NCBI GenBank assembly: GCA_951640195.1
Contig: OX621164.1
Location: forward strand, 3,329,098 to 3,393,097
Origin: Porpolomopsis calyptriformis
Lineage: Eukaryota; Basidiomycota; Agaricomycetes; Agaricales; Hygrophoraceae
Reading direction: 5' to 3'
Length of the DNA stretch: 64,000 nt
Of the stretch, positions 1 to 11,188 are shown one piece after another; within the stretch, counting starts at the first letter, position 1, and each line of letters opens with the position of its first letter. Under the pieces are notes generated by a model. The model ran no database searches, was not told where the DNA came from, and saw only the letters and a program-made list of their open reading frames with translations. The position numbers and the translations under genes are program-made.

Positions 1-542
1 GCTTCGATGCCAGGCAAGTAGTCTGGGCACCTGGACAGGCCATTGGCTTTATTCTTCCTACCTGGAACATATTCAATTTTGAACCCAAATCTAGACAGAT
101 CCTCAGACTAATGAGTTTGGCAATTTGACAAGCGAAGATTCTTGGAGAAATATCGTAAAGCCAGACTATCTGTCCTGATGAGAATATTATGTCTCACTCC
201 TTTGAGGAGGTGGCACTATTGTTTGAAAGAATCAATGATTGCCAGGAGTTCTAGATCATAAGTTGGATAGTTCTTTTCAGCAGGGGAGGTTGATCTTGAG
301 TGGTAGCCAACAGGTTTCTAGTGTCCATCGTGAAGCTGAGAGAGTATTCCTGCGATCCTGATAATAGAGGCATCGGTTTCCAGACAATAAGGGAGATCTC
401 GATCAGGAATGTGAAGGACAGGCGCATTCATTAAGAGGGATTTGATGTTGTCAAAGGCTTCTTGTCTTTGGGGGGTCCATTCCCACACAGTTTCATTGTG
501 CAAGAGTTCATAGAGAGGAGTAGCGACTTTGGAGAAACCTTT

Positions 543-753
543 TGTCACAACTGTAGTTGCAAGTCTTTTCGTCAATCACAAGGCAGGCCTTGGAGCTTAA
601 TAAGTCTAGTAGGATGTAGAAGAAAGTCCTGACGGGGACGTCCTCATAAAGGGTGATGATTCCTTCTAAGTTAAGTTTTACTTCTACAAAGAAGTTGTTT
701 TGCGAGTTAAATCCGTTGTGTGCCTCTGCTGAGAGTTTAGGGAATATGGGCAT
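543..753 (-). CDS. ORF A of LTR-like copy 1 (N-terminal part, open at element end)
   Basis: It starts at the ATG at 753 (MPIFPKLSAEAHNGF) and stays open to the element border. This stretch is highly conserved in all four copies, with the core EGIITLYEDVPVRTFFYILL and SSKACLVIDEKTCNYSC unchanged or nearly so. It starts about 150 nt downstream of a TATA box (about 896-904). In an intact retrotransposon this would be the beginning of a Gag-like protein that starts inside the LTR and continues into the internal region, which is missing here. I do not recognise the family. Confidence 0.55.
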
Positions 754-895
754 GAACGATTGGCTCAGTAGTTATGGGTTTATGTTTCTCTTTTCTTGTT
801 CTGATGGAAAAGAAGTCTGATGATTCTGATTGCATTCGTGCTACTACAAGTAATCTTACAGGAGGATGAAGTGATGATCTGCTTTGCCCTCAGGG

Positions 896-1213
896 TTTAT
901 ATAGTATTTCTGAAATAGGAGTCATTATGAGTCAGCCTCCGCAGTCACCCCATTTTCTATTGTTCACAGCCTTCAAATAAGGTTTGCCATTGTTCCTAGT
1001 CATTCTGCAAAAGGCTGTGTGCTTCTGATGACTCAATTCTATTGGGCATAGCCTTCCGCAGAATGAGGCTGTGTTATCTCATGACTGGTTTCTATTGTTC
1101 TTCTGGTCATGAGATTGCTGTTGTTTCTATCTCTTGCCTGGCGTATCGGGTTTCTCTTCTTTGACTGAGGAACCTCCTTTTGGTCTTCCCTTTGTTTCTG
1201 AGCATATAAAAGG
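896..1213. promoter_or_regulatory. Divergent TATA boxes in LTR-like copy 1
   Basis: TATATAAA reads on the minus strand (896-904) ahead of ORF A, and CATATAAAAG reads on the plus strand (1203-1212) about 50 nt ahead of the spliced gene. The same pair is present in the other copies. The arrangement is a bidirectional promoter of about 300 bp. Confidence 0.6.
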
Positions 1214-1259
1214 TGTGGGGTTGTATCCCTACGCTTCAGTTCAGTCCTTGTCAATCATC

Positions 1260-2089
1260 ATGACTCCTTCCCACCAAGGCCACTACGTCCGATTCTTCAA
1301 GCAGTCTGGAGTGGTGCACCGCACTGCTCCTGTCTTTCTCGATTGCGATTCGTTTCACTACTACCTCCAGTGCATCCCCTCCGACGCCGACCTCTGTTGG
1401 TCTTCCTTCTCCTGTTTCGCTTGCGGTGGCAAGCACAAAGTCAAGAAATGTCCGTTCGTTCGCTGGCCAATCCAGCATGCTTGTGGGTTGATGGAGGATC
1501 CGCTTGGTGAGTATTTTGTTTTGTCTTTATTAGTCTGTGTTTGTTGATAATAGGCTTTCCTTTTCTTAGCTTGGGATGATGACGCCCCTCCCCCTACTTC
1601 CCAGCTCCCTTTAGAGGAGCAGGTTAATTGGGGGTCTGACAAATGGGCTGATTCCCTCCCTTCTGTCAAGAAGGAGGCAGTTGACTGGGCTGCCAGTCCC
1701 CCCTTCCGTCCTTGGACCCCTGGTCTAATGAGTTCTTTATCTAGTGGTAAGCTCTCAATTCTCTCACTCTCTTCATGATTGTTGACTCTTTATTCTTAGT
1801 GGAAGATTTGTCATCGTCGTTGACTAACGTCAACGTTAAGATCGAGGAGGAAGAAGTTCCTCCTAGTTTGTTATGGAGTCCCACCAACGATTGGTTGGGT
1901 GAGGAAGCGAGGAAGATAGCAATGAGTTTCGTCGAGGGGAAGGCTGCTGAGTTGCAGGCCTCTGGTGGTGACACTAATGGAGCAATCTACTGGGGTAACA
2001 AATTGGCTGCTTTGGATGGTCAAGTAGTTTCTAGTTTCATAGAGTTTTTGAGAGATAGTATGGTGCAGGAGATTGCCAAGACAGACTAG
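1260..2089 (+). CDS. Three-exon zinc-knuckle-like gene inside LTR-like copy 1 (gene B)
   Basis: Exons 1260-1506, 1570-1746 and 1800-2089; introns 1507-1569 and 1747-1799, both GT-AG. The product is about 237 residues. Exon 1 encodes MTPSHQGHYVRFFKQSG and a cysteine cluster CFACGGKHKVKKC, i.e. CX2CX3HX4C, one residue short of the retroviral zinc knuckle. Exon 2 is proline- and tryptophan-rich. Exon 3 encodes VPPSLLWSPTNDWLGEEA and FIEFLRDSMVQEIAKTD and looks helical. The splice phases join cleanly, and the same junctions work in copy 3. I chose the ATG at 1260 because the TATA box lies at 1203-1212, downstream of the earlier in-frame ATG at 1134. No family recognised; a nucleic-acid-binding role is inferred only from the CCHC-like cluster. 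Confidence 0.65.
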
Positions 2090-3949
2090 TATAAATAGTT
2101 AGTCGGACATGGACTCCTCCCTTTGTACAAGTAGTTTCCGCTGCCAACAAAGACAGCCCCCCTTCCAAAGAGAAAAGGCATAGAAAAGAAAGGAAAAGGA
2201 CAAAGAAAAGAGAGGAATTTTTAAGAGAGTGAACGCCAATTTCATGACACCTTTGATGTATCTCCACCAGAAGTTTGCACTGCCCAAGAAGGATTGGAGT
2301 TGTTTCACCATTTCTGGAATAGGCCAAGACATAATGGCATCAACCTTCTTCAGATTGGTGGTGATTCATCCTTTGGATAGAACTACTCCGAGGTAGATGA
2401 CTTCTTCCTTCTCGAACTGGCATTTGATGGGTTTGCATGAGAGTCTGTATCTCTTCATGATATCTAGAGTTTTAAAGGTCCAATATTGCAGTTCTTGTAA
2501 ATCATCTCCACAAACAAGCACATCGTCAATATAGATGAAAATGTTTCTGGAATCTAGGACTTCTTTGAATCTTGTGTTGATCATCCATTGAAAGGTGGCT
2601 GGGGAGTTTCATAAACCAAAGAACATTACGGTGGGTTCAAAAGCACCTGCTTCAGTGATGAAAGTGGCTTTCCATTCATCACCTTCCTTGATCCTAACAT
2701 TGTTGAATCCCCATTGGATATCCATGACCATGAACAGAGATGCTGTTAGGAGTTTCAGTCGTTGGAGAATTTGATGAAGAAGGGGAAGGGGATAGTAGTT
2801 AGGGACTGTGTGTTCATTGAGGTAGCGATAATCTTTGATAGGGCGTAAACCAGTGTTTTTACCTTTAGTGTTCACTTCCTCAGCTTTTTTCCCAAAGAAG
2901 AACAGAGAGACTTGTTTCAACTTGGAAGTCTGTATTCATCCAGTAGATAGGTTTTCATCAATAAACTTGTATAAGTGATCCATCTCAAGAGGGGACATTG
3001 CATATTTCGCACCTTTGACTGGTTTAAAGGTTTCATCCAGTTCTATGGCGTGGTCGAACTCTGAATGCAGTGGAAGGTGGTTGAAGGATCTTTGGCAAAG
3101 ACGCTAGAGTAGTCTTTCCAGTATACCTCCAGTACAAACTTTTGCATATCTTCTTCCACCATGCTAGCTCAGGATTCATCCAACTTTGATACACATCGAT
3201 TCATGGCCAGCTTGACCAATTCCATTCCTGGTGACTCCGCATCGCTGACTATCCATTGATGGAGGATCTCTTTGCTATCTAGAGCTAGTATTGCCTCTTT
3301 CCAATCGATGTTGGGATTGTGCTTTTTGAGCCATGGGAAGCCAAGGATAATATCTGTCTTGGATCTGAGATTGGTCACTTCCAATCGGATCTGTTCATTG
3401 TGTCCTCCAGGAGCCTCTAACCAAATATCAATATCGTTCTCGATGGGTCCACCTCAGTTTTCAGATCCATTGGCATTCCATATGGGGATTGGGGTTTCTA
3501 ATCATGTTAGAGTAAAATTGTGGCAAGTTGTGAAGGATTCATCCATGAAATTTCCAGAGGCTCTGCTATCAACCAGAGCAGTGGCCAGAACATGTCGACC
3601 AGTGTTGCTAGCTTCAATCCAAATGTCCAAGATGAGTCTAAGATTGCCTTCTTCAAGAGTACCAAGAATTTGGAATAGATTGCATGGGGTAGTGGTACAT
3701 TCTCGAGTAGATACGTCCATAATAGCAGGCAAAACATTCGGACTCCTTAAAAACCCTGTTCTTTCAGTTCCTTGACGAGCTGAGCTTTTCTCTCTTTCGG
3801 CCAGCGATTGATCCCACAGTTGTCCACCACTCGGATAGTCTCCTCCATAGTAGCTGGGGAAACCATCTCGTTGACTTGTTCTGTCTTGATACCTCGTATG
3901 TTTCATCCTCGACCTTGTCCTGTGTATTGTCTTCCTCATTTTCTGGCAG

Positions 3950-5280
3950 AGGCACTACTCAATGGGTGTGCTGATGAAGAAGAGGTGAGAGGGGAATTGG
4001 GACACTTGTCAACCCAATGACCTGGTTCTCCACAGTGATAGCAGTTGCCTCATGGAACTTGCGATATTGATGATGAGGAAGCTGTCTCCTATTTGATAGG
4101 AGCAGAGGAGGGAGTTCAAGTCACCGGTCAAGCCATGGTCTCCCTTGGAGTGTAGTAGTTACTCCGGGGAGTGGCACGACACTTAAGTGTGAGCTTGAGA
4201 CATTGTTGGTTGAAAATGGAAGCTTTTCTCTTCCATGTGTTGAGGGTAGGTGGGATGGGATCAAGGGCATAGATCCTTTCGAGGATCCAGGGGTCAAGGC
4301 CATTTCGGTAAAAAACTTTGAGTGCATTGTTGTTGAATCCTGTTTCATCCATGAGGGCTCCAAATTGTACATTATAATTGTCCACAGTGGAAGATCCTTC
4401 AGTTACCTTTTGAATCTTGACCTGCACTGTCACTTTAGCATCAACATCTCCAAAGCTATCCTTGATTAACTCCATGAAATCCTCGTAGTTGGCTCCGATC
4501 CATTGGTTGTGATTGAAATCTTGAGTCTACTGTTGTGCCCATGATTGGGTGACACCTTTCTTCATAAACGACAAAACATAGGTAATCTTCTGTCTGTCAG
4601 ACCACAGGCTGTCATCGAGAACTAGACAACAAGCTTGGATGAAGTCAAGACATTTGGCTGCAGACCCATTGTATTCATCAGGTTTAGCTATCTTGATGGG
4701 GGGTGGAGCGGGTTGTTGAGGCAAGGGGGGTTGTTGAGGGGGCTGAGGAGGTTGAGGAGGCTGAGGCTGTTGTTGTTGTTAGAGCTGAGCGATCAGCTGA
4801 GTTTGTTGAGCAATAGTCTGCTCAAGTTGGCGAACGGTGGCCATTAAGGTCGTAAGGTCCATAGAAGGGTTGGCAGGGGCATTAGTGGACATTCCTGACA
4901 TGTTAGTAGATGTTATGGGTAGTGGAGTTGTTGGAGCTGTTGGTGTTGGTGTCACAGAAGAAAGTTGAGAATAAAGGGAACCATATTGTCCTGGTGGGGT
5001 GGCAGCTCATTGGTGAATCGGTCTTGTTGCTGAAGTTGAAGATGAAGAGAAAAGTCCTCTTGTTCTTAATCAAGTTTGCAGTCCTAGGGGAGTAGGGGCG
5101 GGAGCAGGAGTGGGAGCAGCTAATGTTTCTTCAAGATCAGAGGAAAAGGAGGGTTCTTGATCTTGGATAGTAGCTGAAAAGGTCGATCTCAAAAGAGGGT
5201 TATTGTATTGTTCAGTGTCTGAGTTGTCAGTAGAAGCAAGGATGGAGGGTAAGAGTAAGAGGAGTGATGTCGATGATCAC
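3950..5280 (-). pseudogene. E1 gag remnant
   Basis: Capsid-like segments are visible at 4527-4724 (KIAKPDEYNGSAAKCLDFIQ, then SFMKKGVTQSWAQQ) and 4128-4475. A zinc knuckle follows near 4030-4070 on the minus strand (CYHCGEPGHWVDKC, CX2CX4HX4C). The N-terminal part is a low-complexity Q/P region near 4690-4790. The segments match the E2 gag in order (compare KIADLTEYDGTPEKLEDFI). Stops and frame shifts break it. Confidence 0.78.
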
Positions 5281-5339
5281 AATGGTGGAGCAAGGTTTGG
5301 ATAAGCAAGTGGGAGAGAACCAGAAGGAAGTCTGATTCT

Positions 5340-5736
5340 TGTTATAAACCAGTTGTTTAGAATGCATTTTACTTCGGGTGTTCTGTCCCAAGAGATATGG
5401 TATAGTTCTAAGTCCTTGTTATGAGTAGCTAACAAGGAATCAGACTTAAAGTCTGATACGTACAGAAGTACCCTTTATATACTGACTACTTATCTGTGTG
5501 AGTCAGTGTGACATAAACATGTGTAGAGATAAGGGATGAGTCATCGTGATTGATGACAAATCATAAGGGGTTGAAACATAATGGAAACAAAGTGTGTCTG
5601 CATATGGATAGAGTAATGGGGAATCCCGGAGAAAGGCAATGGGGAATCCCAACGAAAGAATGTGGGGAATCCCAAGATAAGATAAAGGTTTACATGTGAT
5701 AAGATAAGAGAAAAGAGAAAAATTGCAACCGTGACA
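5340..5736 (-). repeat. 5' LTR of E1
   Basis: On the minus strand it begins TGTCACGGTTGC at 5736 and ends TTATAACA at 5340. The following leader AGAATCAGACTTCC parallels that of E2. A TATA box (GTATATAAAGG on the minus strand) lies near 5470-5480. The U3 holds three copies of GGGGAATCCC at 5618, 5641 and 5664, spaced exactly 23 bp, and a GATAAG cluster at about 5680-5712. The partner LTR is outside the window. Confidence 0.72.
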
Positions 5737-6745
5737 GTCACAATTCAAACTCCTCATTGTTCTTTTATCTATTATTCCTATTTCCTATTGTTCTCATTGC
5801 CCATTGTTCTCAAACATATATAAAGGGCCCCCTTTTGACTAGTGAGGAGTTCAGTTTACTCTCAGTTCACTTTTACCACACTTTATCCCCCCCCTCCCCC
5901 CTCTTCCCTTGAACTCACCACCTAGTAGTTAGTACCTAGTGCTACCCCTTATTGATACTACTTGTCTGTAGTCAATACATCCAATCTAGTCTAGTCTATT
6001 AAGCTTATACCCTGTGTAATTTCGCCTAAGCCCTCTTATGTAAAGAACCAATGTTAGGTTCGCGATAGACGAGTTATACCCCTAGTACCAAGTGGATAAC
6101 TAAGGATGGGCTGACCTTGCCCATCCAACTACTCTTATATACATGATACAGTACCCTATACCCTAATGACTAATCAAGGACTGTAAGTAGTGCTGACTAC
6201 ACAGTTAGACAGAGCCAGCTAAGCTATCACAAATCTAGTTTACATGATCTGATAAATCTAGTCAAAGATATGAGATAAGAAAGGGATGACTAACCATGAC
6301 CAAATAGGATATGTCTGTGGACCAGGTAACCAGTCCCGGACACGTATGGCATGGAATGCAATTGTAACAACCAACTTAGGAATTACCTCTTGACATATTC
6401 TGTAAGTTGAAGATAGCTATTGTGGACTATCTTATCTTACCCCAGCCCCTGCTTATTCATCACATTCTCAAAGTCTCAGTCCTTATTGGAGAGATCTCAC
6501 TGTGATACATATTCTTCTAAGTCAGCCATTGACTTAATTCTTGCTCTCTCAGTCAATACTATCCATTAAGTTTGGATAGCCTGTTTATCTGTACATCCTA
6601 GCCAAGGATTACTCAAGCCCCATTAAAGGAGGAAGTGATCATTACCCAATCAATCCATATCTCCCCCAAACAACTAGGACTTACTTGATTGATGTATAAC
6701 TCCAGTAGTTCTAGAAGTGAAGTATTTATATTTCACCTGATATAA
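5737..6745 (+). repeat. 5' LTR of element I (partial)
   Basis: It aligns with 27908-28594 and 48371-49052, from GTCACAATTCAAACTCCTC to TTCACCTGATA. It includes the TATA-like ACATATATAAAGGGCCCCC near 5813-5831 and is interrupted by the 318 bp solo LTR at 6052-6369. The left part is missing because E1 lies there. The internal region begins after it with TTTGGAGCCCAC, the likely primer-binding site. Confidence 0.78.
6052..6369 (+). repeat. Solo LTR (TGTTAGG..TGTAACA family)
   Basis: A 318 bp segment present in the LTR of element I but absent from both LTRs of element II. It starts TGTTAGGTTCGCG, ends CAATTGTAACA, and is flanked by ACCAA on both sides (6047-6051 and 6370-6374). The empty site in element II reads AGAACCAACTTAGG, which confirms insertion. 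The 142 bp segment at 18649-18790 also begins TGTTAGG and carries TTGTAACA near its end, so it may belong to the same broad class. Confidence 0.85.
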
Positions 6746-9211
6746 TTTGGAGCCCACTGTGAGGGGTATTGTGATTGATTGTAATCTCACTCCCCAAGTT
6801 ATTCAGACCCCACTCATCAACATAACTCCTGACTTAGTATTCAACTCTTACTATGTCTGGATAGTCTCAAGTCCAATCTCAGTTTACACGCACCCCAGAC
6901 ATGATGCCCCTTCTGGGACAGAAGTCTGCTTCACCCAAGTTCAGTGGAAGCTATGAGCAGATCAAGCACTTCCTCAGACCCTTTAATCAGCTATGTAAAG
7001 TCTACAATGTACCTGATGTGGAGAAGGGTGAACACCTGATTGACTATTGTTCTAGTAAAGTAGTCTAGTTAATTGAAGCCCTTGAAAGCTATAGGACCAA
7101 TGATTGGCCCAAGCTGGAAGCTGATCTCAATAGGTACTATGATACTGCCTTAAAGGAAACTCAATACATTGTCAAGGACCTACTCTCCTTCACTCATAAG
7201 TGGAAGACTAGGCAAATCTATTCATTAACACATCGGAAGAAGTATGAGAGAAGATTTATCACTATTGCAGGATGGCTACAAGCCAAGCAGAGAATCTCAG
7301 AAGATGAACAAGCTGCTTATTTCTGGAATGGAATTAACAAGACTCTCAGACAGGTAATTGAGGCCAGACTTATTAATGCTTCTGGAACTACCCCTCTGGA
7401 TGTTACTTCTCCATTCCCTATGAAGAAAGTAATCAAAGTAGCTGAAGTGTTATTTGAACGTAACTGGTTTGATATTAACCTAGGTGACTCTGACTCAGAT
7501 ATCCCTGGAAGGGATAATGAAACAGAGTCAGACACATCAAGTGATAACTCTTCATTATCTGATGAAGAAAGTGAAGCTGAAAGGAGACCTAGAAGGAAGA
7601 AGAAGAATAATAGTAAGAAGTTCCATAAGAGCAGATGGGATTCTGATAATGAAGATCTCAAGAAACCCTCAAAGAAGACTAGTCAGAAGAAAGAAGATCA
7701 CAAGGGTAAGAAGGCATCTAGCAAGTCTACTACTCCAGTCCAAGATGAAGTAGAATCTCTTGTTAAAGAGATGGGAAAACTCTCCCTAGATGATTTACAC
7801 TATGGACTTGCCTACTATAAAGCCCTCAAACTTGACCCTGATATTGCTAGGTGTATAAAACCACCTACTCTTCAAGTATCTTCCCAAGATCTTCTATACT
7901 TCCCTCTTCAAACACATTCCCTATATCCAATACTCCTAGGAACACTGGAGACACAATCACTTGTTATGGTTGTGGAAGTAAAGGATATGGAATGTCTAGT
8001 TGTCCCAAGATTGATGAACTCATTGCTTCAGGCACACTTATATGTGATGCAAACAGGAAGCTAGTATTCAAGAATGGTACTTTTATTCATCAACTCCCTG
8101 AAGAGACCTTTATCTAAGCTGTAGCAAGACTCACTCAAGACAAGACTAAGCCTATCCAGACTTATTTCCTTACTCTGCAAAGTGATTACTCAGATTACTA
8201 CCTATCAGAACCTGAGTTTGAGAAAGATGATTCAGGTGTATATGTAATCCCAGCCACTGAGTATGAACCAGAAGTCCAGGATGAGGATGTACAAGTTATG
8301 GCTGTAGACAGAGTCCCTCATAAGATTACTACAGCTAGGAAGGAAGTATTTGATGGAGTCTATCCCCCCATGAAGTCTAGAACCAAAAGGAAAGAAAGCA
8401 CAGCTGCTACCCAGGGTTCTCATCCATTCCCAAGCACTACACCTAAAGCTGCCCCCTTATGATTCCAAACTCATCTCCCAACTGAGGTACCAAAGCCTCA
8501 TCATGACAAAGACTTTATTAAGGCACTGCCTACACCTATTGATACCAGAGTTAAATGAATTCCTCCCACAGAAATTAATAAAGATATTGACATGAAGGAT
8601 ATAACTAGAAAATCCAGAGTTAAACAGACTACACCCCTACCCCAAGATACTACAGAATTAGTGCCCTAAGTCTCTACTAAATCTCCAGTCTGTCAATTAG
8701 AAATATCCTCTACAATTGGTGACAACCAGGTAGTTAATCGGATTCTTGACACATTAGTTACCCTGAAAGTCAGAGAAGTCCTAGGATCATCCAAGGAAAT
8801 ATCTGATAAACTCTCAGAAATGATCAAAAGGAAGAATGTGAAGACCACTGTTCTAGCTACTTCCTTTCTCACTAGGGACAGAGAGGAACTGATAAAGCTC
8901 CAGGTTGAATGTGATAAGCACCCTGTATCTGCTATCATTGACACAGGATCCCAATTGAATGTGGTTAGTAAGGATGCCTGGAAACTAATCCTTCAGAGAC
9001 CTAGGGACCTAACTAAGATGTTAGTTATGAATGATACTAATGGAGGTGTAGGAACCCTTGCTGGATTGGTATCTAATATCCCATTAACCTATGGAGGTAT
9101 TACTACCTATGCCAATCTCTTTATTGGGGAGTCAGTCCCCTTTGATTTATTACTTGGACACCCATGGCTACATGATAATCTAGTCATGATTGATAAAAGA
9201 ACACAGGGAAC

Positions 9212-9579
9212 TGTCACGAACACTTTTTTCCTTTTTCTTTTAGTCATGCTCAATTAGTCTTTGCTCCGTTTACCCTTCCGCTTTACCGCTTTACATACAG
9301 AGGCTAGTCACATGTACTTTCTTTCCGACTCTTCACGAGTCACATTCCGTTTCCGCTATTCTTTCTGTGACTCTTCACAAGTCACATTCCGTATTCTGCT
9401 TTGTAATCGTCCATACAACTGACTCATGCCGACTCAGGTAGTTAGTATATAAAGCCTGATCTCTAGTCAGTAGGTTAAGTTCGATTCCTAGTTAGCTCCC
9501 TCACTCTTTGGTCAAATTCTATTTCCTCATCAGCCCCTCCAATGCGAGAAGTAAAACCTTCGACCACTGAATCATAACA
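9212..9579 (+). repeat. 5' LTR of E2
   Basis: TGTCACGAACAC..ATCATAACA, 368 bp, with a TATA box (AGTATATAAAGCC) near 9447. Two copies of a palindromic GACTCTTCACRAGTCACATTCCG module lie upstream of the TATA box, plus TGACTCA sites, which resemble Gcn4/AP-1 sites. Confidence 0.9.
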
Positions 9580-9733
9580 AGAATCGAACTTCCTTCTTGC
9601 GCAACAAATCACTCTCACTCTGGATCCCACTGAAGACTTAACAAGGTCAATCTTTTCATCTGCGGATTCAGATACTCCCTTTCAACCAATAGTATTCCAA
9701 ACCCCTGCACAATCCATCATCCCTCTTTCCCCC

Positions 9734-11188
9734 TTGTCATCATCACTGAACTCAATGTCTCAAACATCTCAACAAGAGTATGAAGCCGAACAATCTGTTC
9801 CCACACCGGGACCCAGCAACATTCCCCCCACCATTCAAGAAGAAGAAGAAGATGTCGTCCCATTTAACATGGAACAAGAGCTCAAAGATCTGAGAGCACA
9901 AATCGACCAGTTCCGTGGCTGGTATTATAACGAGGTCGACGTAAATGATGAACTTTGTAAAGAGCTAAAAGCCCTCAAAGAAGGTCGACAAGAAGAATTT
10001 GAACCAGCCACCCCTCCCCCACGACAACAATCTATGCTTCAAGGACCTGGGCTTTCCCCATCAAACCCTTTTGTTTATGCCCCAAGAAGAACCCAATCTG
10101 TCCAACCCCCTTTCCAACCATCCTTTCCCACCAACCCTCAACCAACTACCCAGATGACTGTTCCCCCTGTGCTCCCTGCCCCTACCAAAATCAAAATTGC
10201 TGATCTGACCGAATACGATGGAACCCCAGAGAAGCTAGAAGACTTCATTCACCAATGTTGACTCAACTTTGTGGTCAAGGACTACAACAACAAACAGAAG
10301 GTCATCTATATGCTCTCCTATCTCAGTGACGGCAACCCACAGGCTTGGGGACGACTGTTTACAGAGACGGTTGACGGAATGAGGAACTACGTGTGGAATT
10401 ATGCAACATTTTTGGATGAATTTCGAGAAGCATTTGGAAGGATCAACCCAGTGGCGAAGGCGCAGATCGAGCTAGAGAAAGTAAAGATGACAGGAATGAT
10501 AGAAGACTACAACCTTCGGTTCATGCAGCATGCGACAAGAACTGAGTACAACGAGGCCGCCCTTCTTCGTTTTTACAAAGCCGGACTCCCCCAGCCAATC
10601 TGGACACGGATTTGCTCGATGGATAATATGCCATCAACTTTGCTGGATTGGATGACGAAAGCGGCCCAATTTGAGGAACAGTACCAGGAACAACGAGCCG
10701 AACAAGCATTGTGGTCAAGTTGAGACCAAAAAGGAAAGAAGTCCAAGACCAAGTCGAGTCCCTGAGGAAACCCTTCCTGCTCCACCACCACTACTTCATC
10801 CCCAATTAAACAAGAATCGAGAGAAGCCTCTCTCAAAACTGTGAAACGAGACAACTCCTCTATTACCTGCTACAATTGTGGCAAAAAAGGACACTACGCC
10901 AACGAATGTCGAAGCCCACACGCTGAAGATGTTCCGGCACATCAAGAGACCTCAACTTCTACTCAAGGAAAAGGAGGAAATTGCGGTTGAGGCAAAGGAT
11001 GAAATATCCGAATGATCAATCGGATTGACACAGAAGAACCGGAAGCGCGGATAGAGGAAGTACCGGAGGACAACGAGAAAGAAAAAAGAACGGCGAAGGA
11101 CAACTTGAAGGATATGGGAATTGCGAATTGGGACAAGGAGAGACGGGCTGCGCTAGCTCGAGCGTTAAAAGAGCAAAAGGATTTTTAA
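9734..11188 (+). pseudogene. E2 gag
   Basis: About 485 codons in one frame, broken only by TGA at 10259, 10721, 10988 and 11000. The N-terminal third is acidic and proline-rich. A capsid-like region follows from KIADLTEYDGTPEKLEDFI through MLSYLSDGNPQAWG to LLRFYKAGLPQPIWTRI. A zinc knuckle CYNCGKKGHYANEC (CX2CX4HX4C) sits near 10868-10910. The frame ends at TAA 11186-11188. Pol is in the -1 frame and is already open here, so Gag-Pol would be made by -1 frameshifting in the overlap before 11188. I see no perfect slippery heptamer. Confidence 0.82.

Larger units (their letters stand above)
543..2249 (-). mobile_element. 1.7 kb LTR-like element, copy 1
   Basis: The ends read TGTCACAACTG at 543 and CATGACA at 2249, flanked by CCTTT on both sides (538-542 and 2250-2254). 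The 1707 bp insert splits the E1 pol gene cleanly. A 5-bp target duplication and TG..CA ends fit integrase-made insertion, so a solo LTR is the simplest reading, although 1.7 kb is long. It contains divergent TATA boxes, a reading frame leaving through one end (753 to 543) and a three-exon gene in the opposite direction (1260-2089). Orientation is given by the frame that runs out through the presumed LTR 3' end. Confidence 0.88.
1..3939 (-). pseudogene. E1 pol: protease, reverse transcriptase, start of RNase H
   Basis: In coding order the remnants are the protease near 3550-3600, where the DSG active site reads DSR, then the strand-transfer region with SFPWLKKHNP near 3310-3350. The RT palm follows at 2366-2920 with the catalytic YIDD near 2530, then the connection segment ending SFLGSANFWWRYIK near 2260. 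After the insert at 543-2249 the frame resumes with GFSKVATPLYELL and the RNase H start YCLETDAS near 400. Several stops and frame changes separate these blocks. Known Ty3 pol order is respected. The protease glycine is lost, so this copy could not process its own polyprotein even if the frames were open. Confidence 0.85.
1..5736 (-). mobile_element. Ty3/gypsy element E1 (family G1), truncated by window edge
   Basis: Reading leftward, the order is 5' LTR (5340-5736), gag, protease, reverse transcriptase and the start of RNase H, where the window ends. The coding parts resemble E2 at 9212-17602 domain by domain, so E1 is a second, more decayed member of the same family. It is interrupted in pol by a 1.7 kb LTR-like insert (543-2249, target duplication CCTTT). 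The right end abuts GTCACAATTC, which matches the interior of the family-B LTR. E1 therefore probably landed inside the 5' LTR of element I, and the rest of that LTR should lie left of the window. Many stops and frame breaks; no intact protein. Confidence 0.88.

Noticed and set aside
543..2249. Classical DNA transposon with terminal inverted repeats
   Set aside because: Only TGTCA/TGACA match at the ends, no transposase is present, and TG..CA plus 5-bp duplication fits LTR integration better.
9580..9600. tRNA gene or tRNA-derived SINE suggested by GAATCGAAC after the LTR
   Set aside because: No A box, B box spacing or cloverleaf; it is the leader after the E2 LTR.
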